Shown in pieces: positions 48,769-60,103 of a stretch of 64,000 bases of DNA. Position numbers and translations under genes: made by a program. Position 1 is the first letter of the stretch. The number at the start of each line of letters is the position of its first letter. Below the pieces are notes generated by a model, which did no database searches, was not told the DNA's origin, and saw only the letters and a list, made by a program, of their open reading frames with translations. The DNA comes from Thunnus maccoyii (lineage: Eukaryota > Chordata > Actinopteri > Scombriformes > Scombridae): contig NC_056533.1 in the NCBI RefSeq assembly GCF_910596095.1, positions 29,176,662 to 29,240,661 of the forward strand. The letters run 5' to 3'.

Positions 48769-49156
48769 TTAAAGGGTCAGTTTGTAGAGTTTAGTGGCAT
48801 TTAGCCGAACAGACTTGGCAGACATTGAATACAATATTCATAAGTATGTTTTAATTAGTGTATAATCCCATGAAAATAAGAATTGTTGTGTTTTTGTTAC
48901 CTTAGAATGAGCCCTTTATATCTACATAGGCAGCGGGTCCCTTTCCACGGAGGCCACCATGTTGCATCACCATGTTTCTACAGTAGCCCAAAACGGACAA
49001 ACTAAACACAGGCTCTAGAGAGGGCCATGAGTTTCGTGGCCACCATAGGTTCTCCGACATGCTTTGAAGGAGAGAGTGAGGGGGAGGTTATTCATTTGGT
49101 TGCAATCTGCAACCTCACTCCTAGATGCCACTAAATCCTACACACTGGACCTTTAA
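48769..49156. mobile_element. TTAA MITE, 388 bp, complete
   Basis: TTAA occurs at both ends (48769-48772 and 49153-49156), inside terminal inverted repeats of about 36 bp. The left end reads TTAAAGGGTCAGTTTGTAGA, then TTTAGTGGCATTTAG. The reverse complement of the right end reads TTAAAGGTCCAGTGTGTAGG, then ATTTAGTGGCATCTAG. Internal blocks ('CACCATGTTTCTACAGTAGC', 'GTTTCGTGGCCACCATAGGT', 'GGTTGCAATCTGCAACC') are those of a MITE family very abundant in percomorph fish. TTAA targets point to piggyBac or Kolobok mobilisation. It lies inside the 47249-51517 element and is therefore the younger insertion. Confidence 0.9.
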
Positions 49157-51247
49157 AGTGGATGAAGGTCAAGAAACTGTAACGTGTATGTGTCTTAATG
49201 TGGAGAATTTACTATAGCCTACTCTGTGAGTGTGAGCACAAGCAGAACAGCCTTATTGTTTTACATGATGTTGTTAAAATTAATAATTCCACACGAACTG
49301 TAACTAAAATTTAAATTTTAAATTAAAATGCTTTTTTTTAACACAAGAGTCTTGTCTAAAAAGTGTAAAGCGTGGGACACAGTTCATCACATTTGCCATT
49401 AATTTGATTACTTTATAAGATTTTACACATGATCGTTAAATGGAAATGCAAAAATATCCTGAAAAATATCCCTATTAATCTTGTCAAGTTGATTTCAAAC
49501 ATAAAGCTCAGCCCTAATGTGCATTTGTTTTGCTGTGAAAAAGGTATTAAATGTTCTCTGTTGAGGTCTTAAAAAACATTAAATTTATCTCAAAAAGTGT
49601 ACAGCAACCCTGATGCAATGCATTTGCAGTAAGTACACAAATAATTTAATGTAATTTAGAATTTTCACATTATGGCATTTTGAAACTGTCTTGTAAAGGA
49701 ACCGTAGGTTATCAGTTCAGTTTGAGGTGAGTCCTCTGAACACAGCACAAAAAAACAAAAACATTCAAATTGTCTGATTTATTTATTTATTGAATGAGAC
49801 TGTGCGCAGTTTGAAACATTAAAGATGCACTGCACCAGAGTTAGCTTGAAGCTAATTTGCATCTGTAGTCCCCGACAAAAAGCATACAACAACAACAACA
49901 ACAAAAAACACACAGAACACACCATACAAAATACAAAATACAAAGCTAAACACAGCACATCACATACACCCACAATGTCAATTAGAAATAATGTAAACTA
50001 AACTCAGCTGTGTGACTTGCAATAATTCACTTGACAGTATATATGGGTCTGGTGAAGCCCAGATAGGGTTAAGAAAGTCTGAATTTGGGCTCTTTAGCCA
50101 CATTTTACTTCCAGTAAATTAAATATTGCCAGCCTTAGCCTTCTACCAGAATATCTTACCATAATGAATCTTGAAGATCGGAGTACAATTGCCAGTATTA
50201 GTTGGTCACTTCATAACATACCTGACATTATCAAATAAACATCTTTCACCTAAATGAGTAATCCTGTAAGTATGCAGTAAGTGATCACACTTAGTGATGT
50301 TGCATTCACGAATATGCAAAACAAAGCAGAGTTTTGAAAACAACATTAAGCCTCACATCCAATCAAAGGGTGAAGATTATATTCACTGTTATATATTCAC
50401 AAAATTCCTCAAATTTCATAAAATTATATCAGAGCATTCCCTTTGTCACTATCTACAGGATGGTGAAGTCACAAAACACTGTTAGTGACTGTTATGGGAG
50501 CTATTGCAGTACTTACCTTGTTAGCAGGAAAAAATGAATGAAAATTTCAGCAAAGAGAGAGTTTACCTTTATTTATTCTGAAGAAGACAGTGGTCATATG
50601 AGAAAAAAAGGTGAAGAATTAATACATTTGTACATCAACTGTACAAAGATTAACTATCACTTCTAATCATCTAGTAAAATAAAAGACAATGCTTAAATTC
50701 ATTTTCTGTTTTTGTTGACATTGTCAGAAAGTTGTTAATTCTGCTTTTTTTATTATTAAGGTTGTAGTGGGTGATGGTGGTGGTGGTGTGCTGGAGTGCA
50801 TTATATTGAAAAGAGTTCCTAATATTTTGTCCACCCCTTCAGGGTGAACAAAATGTGTATAAGCTTCAAAAAGGTAGAATTTATTGCAGAGCTGTTGTAT
50901 AGGATTACATTAGATTGTTCAGGTGTGGACGGTGAGTGTACCATTTCGCTGTGAAAGCAAGTCTTGGTAGGTACAGTTAAGGACTCAGAAAGCAGACATG
51001 TGAAACCCAAGCAAAACCATCCGAGGTGAGCGACACTCCATCCACAGCCGTCTTCCCTGGTGTCTCACAAGCTCTCTACTCTGGTCCTCTGGAAAATCTG
51101 TAATAAAAGAAAATGTTTTGTTAAGTTTAAAACAGATGTCTTAAATAAATATGAAAACTTTCATATGATGGCATAGGAGAAACATTCATATGATGGCCCA
51201 GGACCAACTATAATATGATGGCCCTGGACAAACACACAAGTTAATCC
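49157..51247. other. Non-coding interior of 4.3-kb element
   Basis: No recognisable coding sequence. A CAA run lies at 49888-49906. Three copies of an 'ATATGATGGC' unit about 25 bp apart occur at 51161-51235. Confidence 0.45.
51161..51235. repeat. Three-copy tandem, about 25-bp unit
   Basis: CATATGATGGCATAGGAGAA, CATATGATGGCCCAGGACCA and AATATGATGGCCCTGGACAA follow each other near the inner side of the right arm. Such subterminal repeats are where some transposases bind. Confidence 0.6.
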
Positions 51248-51517
51248 TGGGAAAAGGCATTTATTAAAAGATCGAGCTCAGGATTAAAATGTCCTATCGT
51301 ATTATTAAAGAAAGTATTTTTAATGCTTACCTTCTGTTCCCCACTGCATGCAGTATGTGTGTGAGCAGGCAAGGAGCCGCACTTTTGTATTTTCCAGTGT
51401 TTTTACCCCGAGTCGCAAAGCTATGACATCACAACGTCATTGGCCATTTGCAGTGGTGGTCCTGGAGTAACATTAATTATGACATTGTAGGAACAACACA
51501 GTGATATCAGATCGTGC
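51248..51517 (-). repeat. Right inverted arm of 4.3-kb element
   Basis: Reverse-complement partner of 47249-47523. Confidence 0.8.
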
Positions 51518-51525
51518 CTAGAGAT
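51518..51525. repeat. Right target-site duplication (CTAGAGAT)
   Basis: Identical to 47241-47248. Confidence 0.75.
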
Positions 51526-51952
51526 CACCTGACCCAGTCACCTGCCTACCCAGCTACTTCTCATCAAACCCAGTGTATCTATAGGTACGTTTTCAGACAG
51601 TCTTTGTCAGACTGTCTAAAGGCGCCTTTACACTATGCAATTTTGAGCTGTCTAAGACAAAAATTGGCAATAATGAGAGAAACAGTAAAACAGTGGTACT
51701 AGATTGCACTATGAAACATGCCCACCAATGTCTGATTTGGAGCTTTGCTGACCAAAGACAGGCAAAATTCTGACAATGTCAGAAATTTATGACCAAATTC
51801 CCACAATGAGATTGCTGCTACCACCCACATCTACAAACTAACCAATGAGAATATGACATTAAATTACGCAGACTACACCATCCCGCATAACATTTCATAA
51901 GCTCCATTTTTTAATAAAGTTAAGGAAAAAAACACATGCACACACACAAACC

Positions 51953-52512
51953 TACAGAGCCCCGGAGGGGCCATAGAGATAAAAATATATATACATCGAG
52001 ATCATGTTTTACTACATCTAGCGCTCAAAATGCTATTGCATGCGGACAAGATAAGTGTATATACAGAGAGCCAGCACAACAGACCAGCCTTTCTCCATGC
52101 ATGAAATGCAGTGCACCTACTTCAAGTATCGGGTGTCAGACTGTGGCTGCCCACTGCTCCTAAATAGTTACGATGGGTATATAGGCTAGTATAACATATA
52201 ATAGGATGGTTAAGAATAGGATGCAGAGTATAAATTCCTAGTATATAAAATGCACTTGGAAAATAAAGAGATTCTGATTCTAACAGGATGATGAATGAAT
52301 TGAAGCAGGCACATTGCACTTCATACTTCGGGGAGAAAGGCTGGCTCTCTGTATATAAACATCGTGCACACAAATCACGTGCACACAAATTAACCAAAAT
52401 GTGGGAATAAATTATATCTCCTGCCCACGCAATAACATTTCGAACACTTGATGTAGTAAAACACGGCCTTGATATATGTATTTTTTCACTCTGTGGCCCC
52501 TCCGGGGCTCTG
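51953..52512. mobile_element. 560-bp hairpin (snapback) hAT-like MITE
   Basis: The left arm (51953-52126) and right arm (52301-52512) are inverted copies. The outermost CAGAGCCCCGGAGGGGCCA matches perfectly at both ends, and blocks such as 'GTTTTACTACATC' and 'ATATACAGAGAGCCAGC' follow in the same order. The element is flanked by CACAAACC on both sides (51945-51952 and 52513-52520), a perfect 8-bp duplication, although the left copy lies at the end of a CA run. An 8-bp target and CAGAG-type ends favour hAT. The loop region holds a LINE/SINE-like tail. Confidence 0.8.
52127..52300 (+). repeat. LINE/SINE-like 3' tail in hairpin loop
   Basis: The loop of the hairpin element includes 'AAATGCACTTGGAAAATAAA' then 'GAGATTCTGATTCTAA' (about 52247-52282), like the ATTCTG-repeat 3' tails of fish LINEs and their SINE partners. 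It may have inserted in the loop or be part of the element. Confidence 0.4.
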
Positions 52513-53537
52513 CACAAACCAATCTGTCCATGCATCAAAAACCCTCAATAGGTTGTGGATATGGATAGAAGTGACAGTACTATGGCCAAAGCTTGCTTGT
52601 TATTTTGCTGCATTTTCAAAACATAAAAGCGACACAGATATAACACGAGCTGATGATGTGCCTCTGCCCTCATATACTTTTTCTATTTACATTGTAGCAC
52701 TAAGATTCACCACATTCACTGCACAATCTGTCATGCTTCAAATTGATACAGTCTGACACAGATTGCGACCAAGATTTTATTAGAACCATCTCGCACAGTG
52801 TGACATGCAATGAACTTACACGATCGTGGTTTTTGTACAATCTAAAGGCACTTTAAGTAACCAAGTTGTCTGTCTAGCTGCTACCTGTGCCTGTTTGCCT
52901 ATTACCTGCTTGTAATCTGTTTCTCCTTGATCACCTGTTGCCAATGTCTTATTGCCAATTACAAACAACCTGCCTCAGCCTGTTTGGGTTTGTTTAACTA
53001 ATTTCACTGTCTGTCTGTCATCACATTAACCATGTTTTTTTCACATTTGGATTTGGTAATTGCCTTTCACCTTATTCATTTTGTCAGCTGAATTTTGGTC
53101 CAGTTAATAAAGAATTCACTAGCCCTCTAATTAGCAGGAGGACAAATATGTAGATTAATGATAGTATGAGGAATGAGCTTTCTTTTGAGCTCCCTTGTCT
53201 AAAAATAAGGAAAATCTTTCCCTGCAACATCTGCAAATGCAACCAAGCTATCAATGTTTTAAAATCATAAACAGAAAGAGATTCTTCATGAAAGAAAGAT
53301 GGATTAAATAAATAAAGTGTAGTGTGCATAGTGGCCTGTCATGGACTGTCTGTTTAGATTTGTGTGTTGTGTTTTTTTTTTTCTTTTTAGTAGTTTGCAC
53401 TTTCTAGGGTCAGACGGCATTGTGAGCCTTATGAACCATTCTCACCTATATATGGGCTACCTTGTAGCACTGGGTCCCACATGAACACTGTACACAAACA
53501 TTGCGAGGTCATAGGAACAGTGAAAGGTGTGGAGATA

Positions 53538-53541
<4 letters not shown>

Positions 53542-53587
<46 letters not shown>

Positions 53588-53600
53588 AATGTATGTATGG
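53542..53600. repeat. (GT)n microsatellite
   Basis: Perfect GT run to about 53576, then interrupted by AT and AA steps. Confidence 0.95.
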
Positions 53601-54060
53601 GTATATGTGAGAAAGATGTAGGAAAAAGACAGCTTTTCAATAAGTCAGAGAGAAAAGAAAAAGCTATGCTTCCATTACTAAGCCTAAAAAGCAAGGCATT
53701 CATCTCAGTCTATTAGCTCATGCTTTTCATTTCTGACCAGTTTCTGTGCAACCAAAGTTAAATTTGTGTCCTCAATGCCAGACAAAGAAGCGCTGATGGA
53801 GCTACAGTTGGACAGTCGATTGAAACAGAGTTTAGAGTTTCCTCTCCTGCTGTGCAGAGTCCTTGGTGCAACTTGCTACGATATGACAATCTCCAACTGT
53901 GAGAGAGAAAGAAACAAGGATAAGAATGTATCTGCACAGGGTGTCCAGGTGGGTTTGTTGGATTATGTGCATATAATAAAGTGGCAACATGCAGGGTTGA
54001 TACATTCTATACATGTCACACATCCTCACTCCCCATTTTTAAAAAGGCCACGACATGTAC

Positions 54061-54113
54061 ACTCTCTCTCTCTCTCACACACACAAACACACACACACAC
54101 AAATACAGATACA
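54061..54113. repeat. (CT)n(CA)n compound microsatellite
   Basis: CT repeats pass into CA repeats with AAATACAGAT-type interruptions. Confidence 0.9.
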
Positions 54114-54592
54114 CACATTGAAATTTGGAAGCTTTAAGATTTAAATTAGTTTGCCAAAAAAAAAAAAACAACATATATTCATTAACGTTGGGTTATCTGT
54201 AATTCAAAATGTCACAACATGCTTACACACTTGGCCTACATATCCAAGGAGAACACACACAAATACAAATACAACACATGGAATTTAAATAGGCAGACAC
54301 ACTCATACGCATGTAAGCCTGAGTGTCAGTGACACACATGCAATTCATGTTTGGGTCAATACTTTGGTAGACGTAGCTCCGGGCAGTTTTCATATACTAT
54401 GCGCTGCTGATTTGCACCATTGTCGGGTAATGGCACAGTTTGACATGGCCTGTGGCACTAAGATAACCCAATATCACCCAGCAACCTAGCTGCGATTGTT
54501 TCATTTATAAGATAACATTGCACTCGAATATCACATCACATCTCTCTCTGCTCTCTCCTAGGGAATACTTTTGTGCAGCTTGTGTATGTATC

Positions 54593-54629
54593 TGTGTGTG
54601 TATGTGTGAGTGTGTGTGTGTGTGTGTGT
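54593..54629. repeat. (GT)n microsatellite
   Basis: GT run with AT and GA interruptions. Confidence 0.9.
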
Positions 54630-55206
54630 TTGCGCCTGTATGTACTGAATGTTGTACAATACAACTGTAAAGAACATAGATCACAGGATTCCCTCCCTGC
54701 AGCTCTAAACCCTGCCATCCAATCAGAAGAATCAATACACCTCTGGCCTGTTGGACAATGGTGTATAGGACAATACCAGTGGATCCCCTTTTAAAGGTAA
54801 AGAATATTATACAGGCAATTCCATGAAGCCATTACCAGTTCAAGGGCAGGTGTACTAGGATCAATAAGAGCTGAGTACATAGTGTTACCCCATAAAGAAA
54901 GGGATTCAGGAAAACTACCTTACCTCCATCTGTTGTGATTGTCACATAATAGCAGAATTTGAAACTCAATCTGGATTGATTTTTTTTGGTCCCTCTGCAA
55001 ATATGTAACAGCCTCAGGATTCTGATGCAATTTCTCTCTGATATTTTTGACTATTATGAGTAAAGGATTTCTTGGATTGTAGCACTGAAGGAAGTGCTTT
55101 GATTACCAACAGGACCGTTTCTTCTCTGGCTAATACGAATCCCCGTTGAACTAAGCAGCAGTGTTAGTGTCAGATCTCCAAACATGGATCAAAGCAGCTA
55201 GACCCT

Positions 55207-55248
55207 GCTCCTCCTCCTCCTCCTCTTCCTCCTCCTCCTCCTCCTCCC
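55207..55248. repeat. (CTC)n trinucleotide repeat
   Basis: An almost pure pyrimidine strand of CTC units with one CTT interruption; a homopurine-homopyrimidine tract. Confidence 0.9.
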
Positions 55249-56790
55249 ATTCGCTCCCACTCTCATGGTAGCCTAATGCTGCTTGGCCCTGCATATTAAC
55301 ATTGCTGTAATTGGACTTGTTGTTTGTTTGTAGCTTCCCTGTTTGTTTAGATTGTGTTTGAAGCCTTGCTTAATTAAATTGCATCCTTGGTGTCAGAGTC
55401 TCTAAGCATATGGAAAGCACACTGCCTGGGTAAAATGTTGCTCACTGATTTCAGAGAACATTGGTTTTGGGGGGGGGGAGGAAGTGAAGATGATACAGTA
55501 TAAAACTTGAAAAAGGTCGACTTTTAGGCCTATCACGGCACTTTGTGGGAGGTGTCAGTTGTGCTCATTTTGGAATAGAGTATGGACAAGACAGGTTACG
55601 TAATCTGATGAAATTTCACTTACAAATCTGAGAAATGAAGTAATGCAATTAAGTTTTAGCAAATAGGTTTCAAACTTTTATCTCTTATGATGAATTAAAC
55701 CCTCCCAAACTAATTTGGTTAGTTTGGGGTTTGCTGAGATATTTCAGGATTTTTGAGCAAATTGAACCATAATGGTCCACGTTTCAATTCCACCAACTAT
55801 TGTGGGACTCAGAAGTGTGTTTATGATTGAGTCTGGGGAACATAAAAGAAGTTACCAGACCATGGAGACTAAATATAACCTTTAAAGGTTGGCTTTTCCT
55901 TGCACGTTAAGTACTACACTTAGCTTCTCTGAGGGGTGTAATGACTTCCCTGTGCAGTTTGGATATGCATGCAGGAAATGTGTTGATAGGTGAGAGTTCA
56001 GCAGATACAAGGCTATCCTGTGAGATGGAGAAAAGTCTGATGACTTGTTTAGAAATATATCCCAAATGGCTCCCAGACCTAATCACTGGTCTTGTTTAAT
56101 GGCCATTGATGTTATTATAGTGGATGACTATTTGATCTTGCTGTGCCACTTGAGAGGAATTAGAGAAGAGTAATTCACCAACAAACAGCAAAGGCGTGGC
56201 GACCCATCTTAAACACAGACCCCTTCATCCCTTTGCAGTAACAGGCACAGCCTTTGAGTCTCTTCGTCTTTATTTTGTTTTCATGCATGCACACTGGAGT
56301 TTTGATCTGTCTGCTGCACACTTCAATGAGGCAAACCAGGCCACATCTTTGCTCCATGCCAGTGCTTGCAAGTCTCTATCCACTGCCCCTCACTCTAGCC
56401 AGGCACTCCCTAATGTAGGTAGTCTGTCTATGATAGATTACATACTGGCAGCCTGGGTGCTGCCAAACATCAAACCTGGAGCTGGAGTGTGATTTCTAGC
56501 CTGAGCTCACTGACTTAGGCAGTCCTGTGTCTTGTCATGCGTTATCTGTCTAAAGACTGTCTGAAAAAGTTATCCTGAAGAGTATGAATGAATAACAGAA
56601 TGAATGAATAACAGTGCCAAGTATAAGGGCCAAATGTATCTGTTAGCCACACCTTTTCCTAATAGGTTAAGACAGTTGACTGGCTGTTTAAGGCCAGCTG
56701 TCTAGGAAATTGTTTTGGCATGTATTTTTCCACTGCTGTGTCCTCCCTCTGTCCTGCAGCCCAATCAATAAAAGCCTCCACAAGGCCATC

Positions 56791-56812
56791 TGTGTTTGTG
56801 TGTTTGTGTGTT

Positions 56813-56877
<65 letters not shown>

Positions 56878-56896
56878 AAGAGAGAGAAAGAGAGAG
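56791..56896. repeat. (TG)n(GA)n compound microsatellite
   Basis: About 55 bp of TG/TTTG repeats change abruptly to GA repeats with GACAGA and GAAAGA interruptions. Confidence 0.95.
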
Positions 56897-57000
56897 TATG
56901 TACACAATGTTTCCATGTGAATGCATATGCACTGTATACATGTGTATGTGTATGGTTGCATGATGCATCTGTCTATCACTATTCTCAGTGGAAAAAAAAG

Positions 57001-60000
57001 AGAATCTGTTTAGGCTTTGTGGCTTCTACAGAGGAGATTGGGCCTCTTTCCTCTGAGGCACACATCATGGAAACATGAGTAAAGTTTAGACTGAGATCAG
57101 AGTCAAACACAGGGTGGAACATAGCATCTGTGTACCATCCTCAGGTTAATAAACTGAAACTTCTACTAGCCTAAACACTGTGTTGTCCAGTACATGTGAT
57201 ATGTAATATTTCAGATTAATGAGGCAGATTCTCTAAAATTTTACCAATGTTTTTGGAATAGTTCTTGTTTTTAATTTGTTAATATACCCATTTTTTCATG
57301 TTTTATGATTTCAGTTGACTGTTCATGAAATGTAATTGTTTCAATTTTTCTTTCTTGTCTCTAGAGTAAGTAAGTCTGTGGATCTGTTCTTCTGCTATTA
57401 TGTGTTTAGCTGACTCTTACTGGCTGCTCTCCCATAATCTTTGCAAGTTATTGTCATTTATTTTTCGTATCTGAAGTGGTTGCTTAAGGGTATTTACAGA
57501 AAATCAATTTTATTTATTTATGAATTGTACTCCTGCTGGTGTTGTTTATGTACAGTACCAGTCAACACTTTCTCATTCAAGGGAATGGGAAGTCCAAACT
57601 TTCAACCTGTACTGTAAGTCAGCTTCTTAATGACCTAAAACGCTACACAAGCCCATAATTAGAGGACAGAAAATCACTTTGGTACTTAGATCATGACATT
57701 CCTAAAGAATGAAATTGCATATATGTATATTTTTTCTAAACATTTTGCTAACAGTATGAGATTACCAAAAGTTTATGCCCTAAAGTATTTGAATTTTGCC
57801 TTGTGTTAAGGTTAGCAATTACTAAATAATCAATACAGATAGAATGTATCTCTGATCAATCAGATTTCCTGATTGAACTTGCTTATTATTTTTATTGTAT
57901 TGTAACAACTGTTAAATTGTAAATAAATTATCATTGCAGCCATGTCACCTCTCTTCATGCAGATGAGGCTGCTTATATACTTCATGTTGGCACAGCTTCT
58001 GCCATGTTTAATACCCATTTCCTGTGCATAGTTGTACGGTTTCCAGATCTTGAGGCAGAAGTATGAGAAAAGCAGGTTGTTGCGGCATCAGTCCTTGTAA
58101 AGCTTTGTAATTTTAGCACTGGCTGCTTTCGAGATATTTTGTGCTTCTGCATCAACGGATCTCCATGCATGTTGTTGAACTGGTGCTCCTCTTCCCACTT
58201 TACGTGACTGAAGACTCCACTAATTGTAGGTTGGATCTGAGAGAAATTTGGGATTGAAATTCCCTATATTGTAAAGTATGCGCACAGTTCCTCCTCTGTA
58301 GAAACTTAAATCCCAGTGCGGTTTTAAAGAGCATGTAAAGAAATCCAGCCATTTTAACAGGAAGAGAGGGCCCCTAAAAAGCTAAAACTGTAGACTATAG
58401 GAGACAAAAACATGAAGCCGTCAAAATACTTCAACCACAACATTAAGATTGGTTGCTGATGTTGTTGTGTATCTTTTATTTTTTTAACTGAATTTACCTT
58501 TATTTGTAATTTGCAGCAGATCCTCATGACAAATCCAGACATCAAATTAAGTGAGGTCCTTGATTTTACCTCAAGTTTTCGAGAGCATCCTAGTTCAGAC
58601 AATTAGAGTTCATGACATCTTACTGGCATGAGAGTGACTCACAAATGCCACACATGGTGCCATACTGTATCTATTTCTTTGTCTCTAATTTAGCCATGTT
58701 AAAACTTCTAGGTAATATAGGTTACGGATTACAATTATTTCACCCTGTAAAATAGCCTCTAGGATTCAGAGCATGGTAGATACACAATACTACAAATAAT
58801 TCTGTCATAGTATATATTGCAAACTGTACCTAAGCAAATCTTGAAACATCTCCTAAAGGCATCAGGAAAATCACAACAACTATGTGAAAATGATTGTAGC
58901 TGCATCCAATTTCAGCAGGTGTTAAGAGCTATTATAAATTGCCAGAGGCATCTGGTCTTTTCCTTTGACTGTTAATTGCACTATGACAAGAAATGAGTGC
59001 CTGATTTCAATGGCTTTCTAATAATCAAAGATTGAAGAGTGTTTTGGCACTAGATATGCAGTCTAAAATTGAAAGTAAATGTTTAAAATTGCATACAATT
59101 ATTTAGGAAATTAAAAAAAGTATTCTTTTTCTGGAACTACTGGCTAATTTGTGCTACCAGACAATTTTCTGAGTTGGATGAAATGCATAGAGGTGTTCAA
59201 ATCAGACTAACCTACCAGGTGTCCAGGGAGAGAGAGAGATTATGATTTTATTCCACTAGAATGTTAATGAAAACTGTTACTGTAATGAAGTCAATACAGT
59301 AGATTCACAGAGTGATAGTATATCCTATAAGCCTTCACACCTCAAACCGCATGCTTCCTCTGTCTGCTCATCCCTGATTTCTGAGCCAAGGTCATCTCAT
59401 TGTACTATACCTCAAGGTCGTCTGATCACCTCACTCCCCAAGGCTTTTCTCACCATCTGACCAAGGGAGAAATCGAAAGTCCTGTTCAGCAAGAACAAAA
59501 AAAATGTCAATTTCTCTGTTGATTCAATTAGGGAAAAGGAGTGTGTGAGATAAAGCTAGTGTTATTTATCATGGCTAAGGTAACACTCAATATCGAGCTA
59601 TGTTAATTAGAGCTCTGTAGCTAAAACCAATGACTGTGGGAAGCAGCGCTTCCACAAATAGTTTCTACCTTCCCAGATCAATTGATCTGAAGGCAACTAT
59701 TCTTGGGATTTCTTAATGTCGGATTTTGGGAGAATAAATCCCCAAAAAGGCAACATCTCCATCATTATCATTGCAAAACAATAATTTTTTGTACAGAAAA
59801 AACTGGAGACATGCATTGTAAACTGTAAAAATTACAAATCTATCTTCACTCTTCTGCCAGTACAACACATGAAGAGGCTTTGTTACAGTGTCTATATAGT
59901 GACGACCATGTATCCACATGTATTGCTTTATAATAAGAGTCAGAGCTTGTTCTTTTGATAAATGGGAATTCAAGCTTCTAGTTTTTTATGTTGATGCAAT

Positions 60001-60064
60001 GGGATTCTCTTTCTTATTTTCCAGTGCTTATGACCAACTACAAATATCACCTGTTTATATGCAC

Positions 60065-60103
<39 letters not shown>

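Larger units (their letters stand above)
47249..51517. mobile_element. 4.3-kb DNA transposon with about 270-bp inverted arms
   Basis: The left arm (47249-47523) and right arm (51248-51517) are inverted copies. Shared blocks, read inward, include 'GATCTGATAT', 'TTGTTCCTA', 'ATGACATCATAACT'-like, 'GCTCCAGGACCA', 'GTGGGGAACAGAAGGTAAGC', 'ATTAAAAATACTTTCT', 'GATAGGACATTTTAATCC' and 'ATGCCTTTTCCCA'. The element is flanked by CTAGAGAT on both sides (47241-47248 and 51518-51525), a perfect 8-bp duplication. The left terminus has one extra base (T) compared with the right. Eight-base duplications occur in hAT, P, Merlin and Zisupton elements. The zinc-finger frame inside (47932) favours hAT, but the ends lack the usual CAG start. 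The interior is otherwise non-coding and has been hit by a TTAA MITE. Confidence 0.8.
51617..52855. mobile_element. Possible DNA transposon containing the hairpin element
   Basis: The left boundary candidate TAAAGGCGCCTTTA (51617-51630) and right candidate TAAAGGCACTTTA (52843-52855) are near-palindromes and inverted relatives of each other. Fish repeats often begin with similar sequence. Further inward the match is weak, and no duplication was found. Tentative. Confidence 0.3.
52856..57000. other. Unique stretch with several microsatellites
   Basis: No gene is recognised. Microsatellites at 53542-53600, 54061-54113, 54593-54629, 55207-55248 and 56791-56896 are listed separately. A G run lies at 55471-55480. 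Frames up to 123 codons (53766-54137) end in CA-repeat-encoded sequence and lack domains. Confidence 0.5.
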
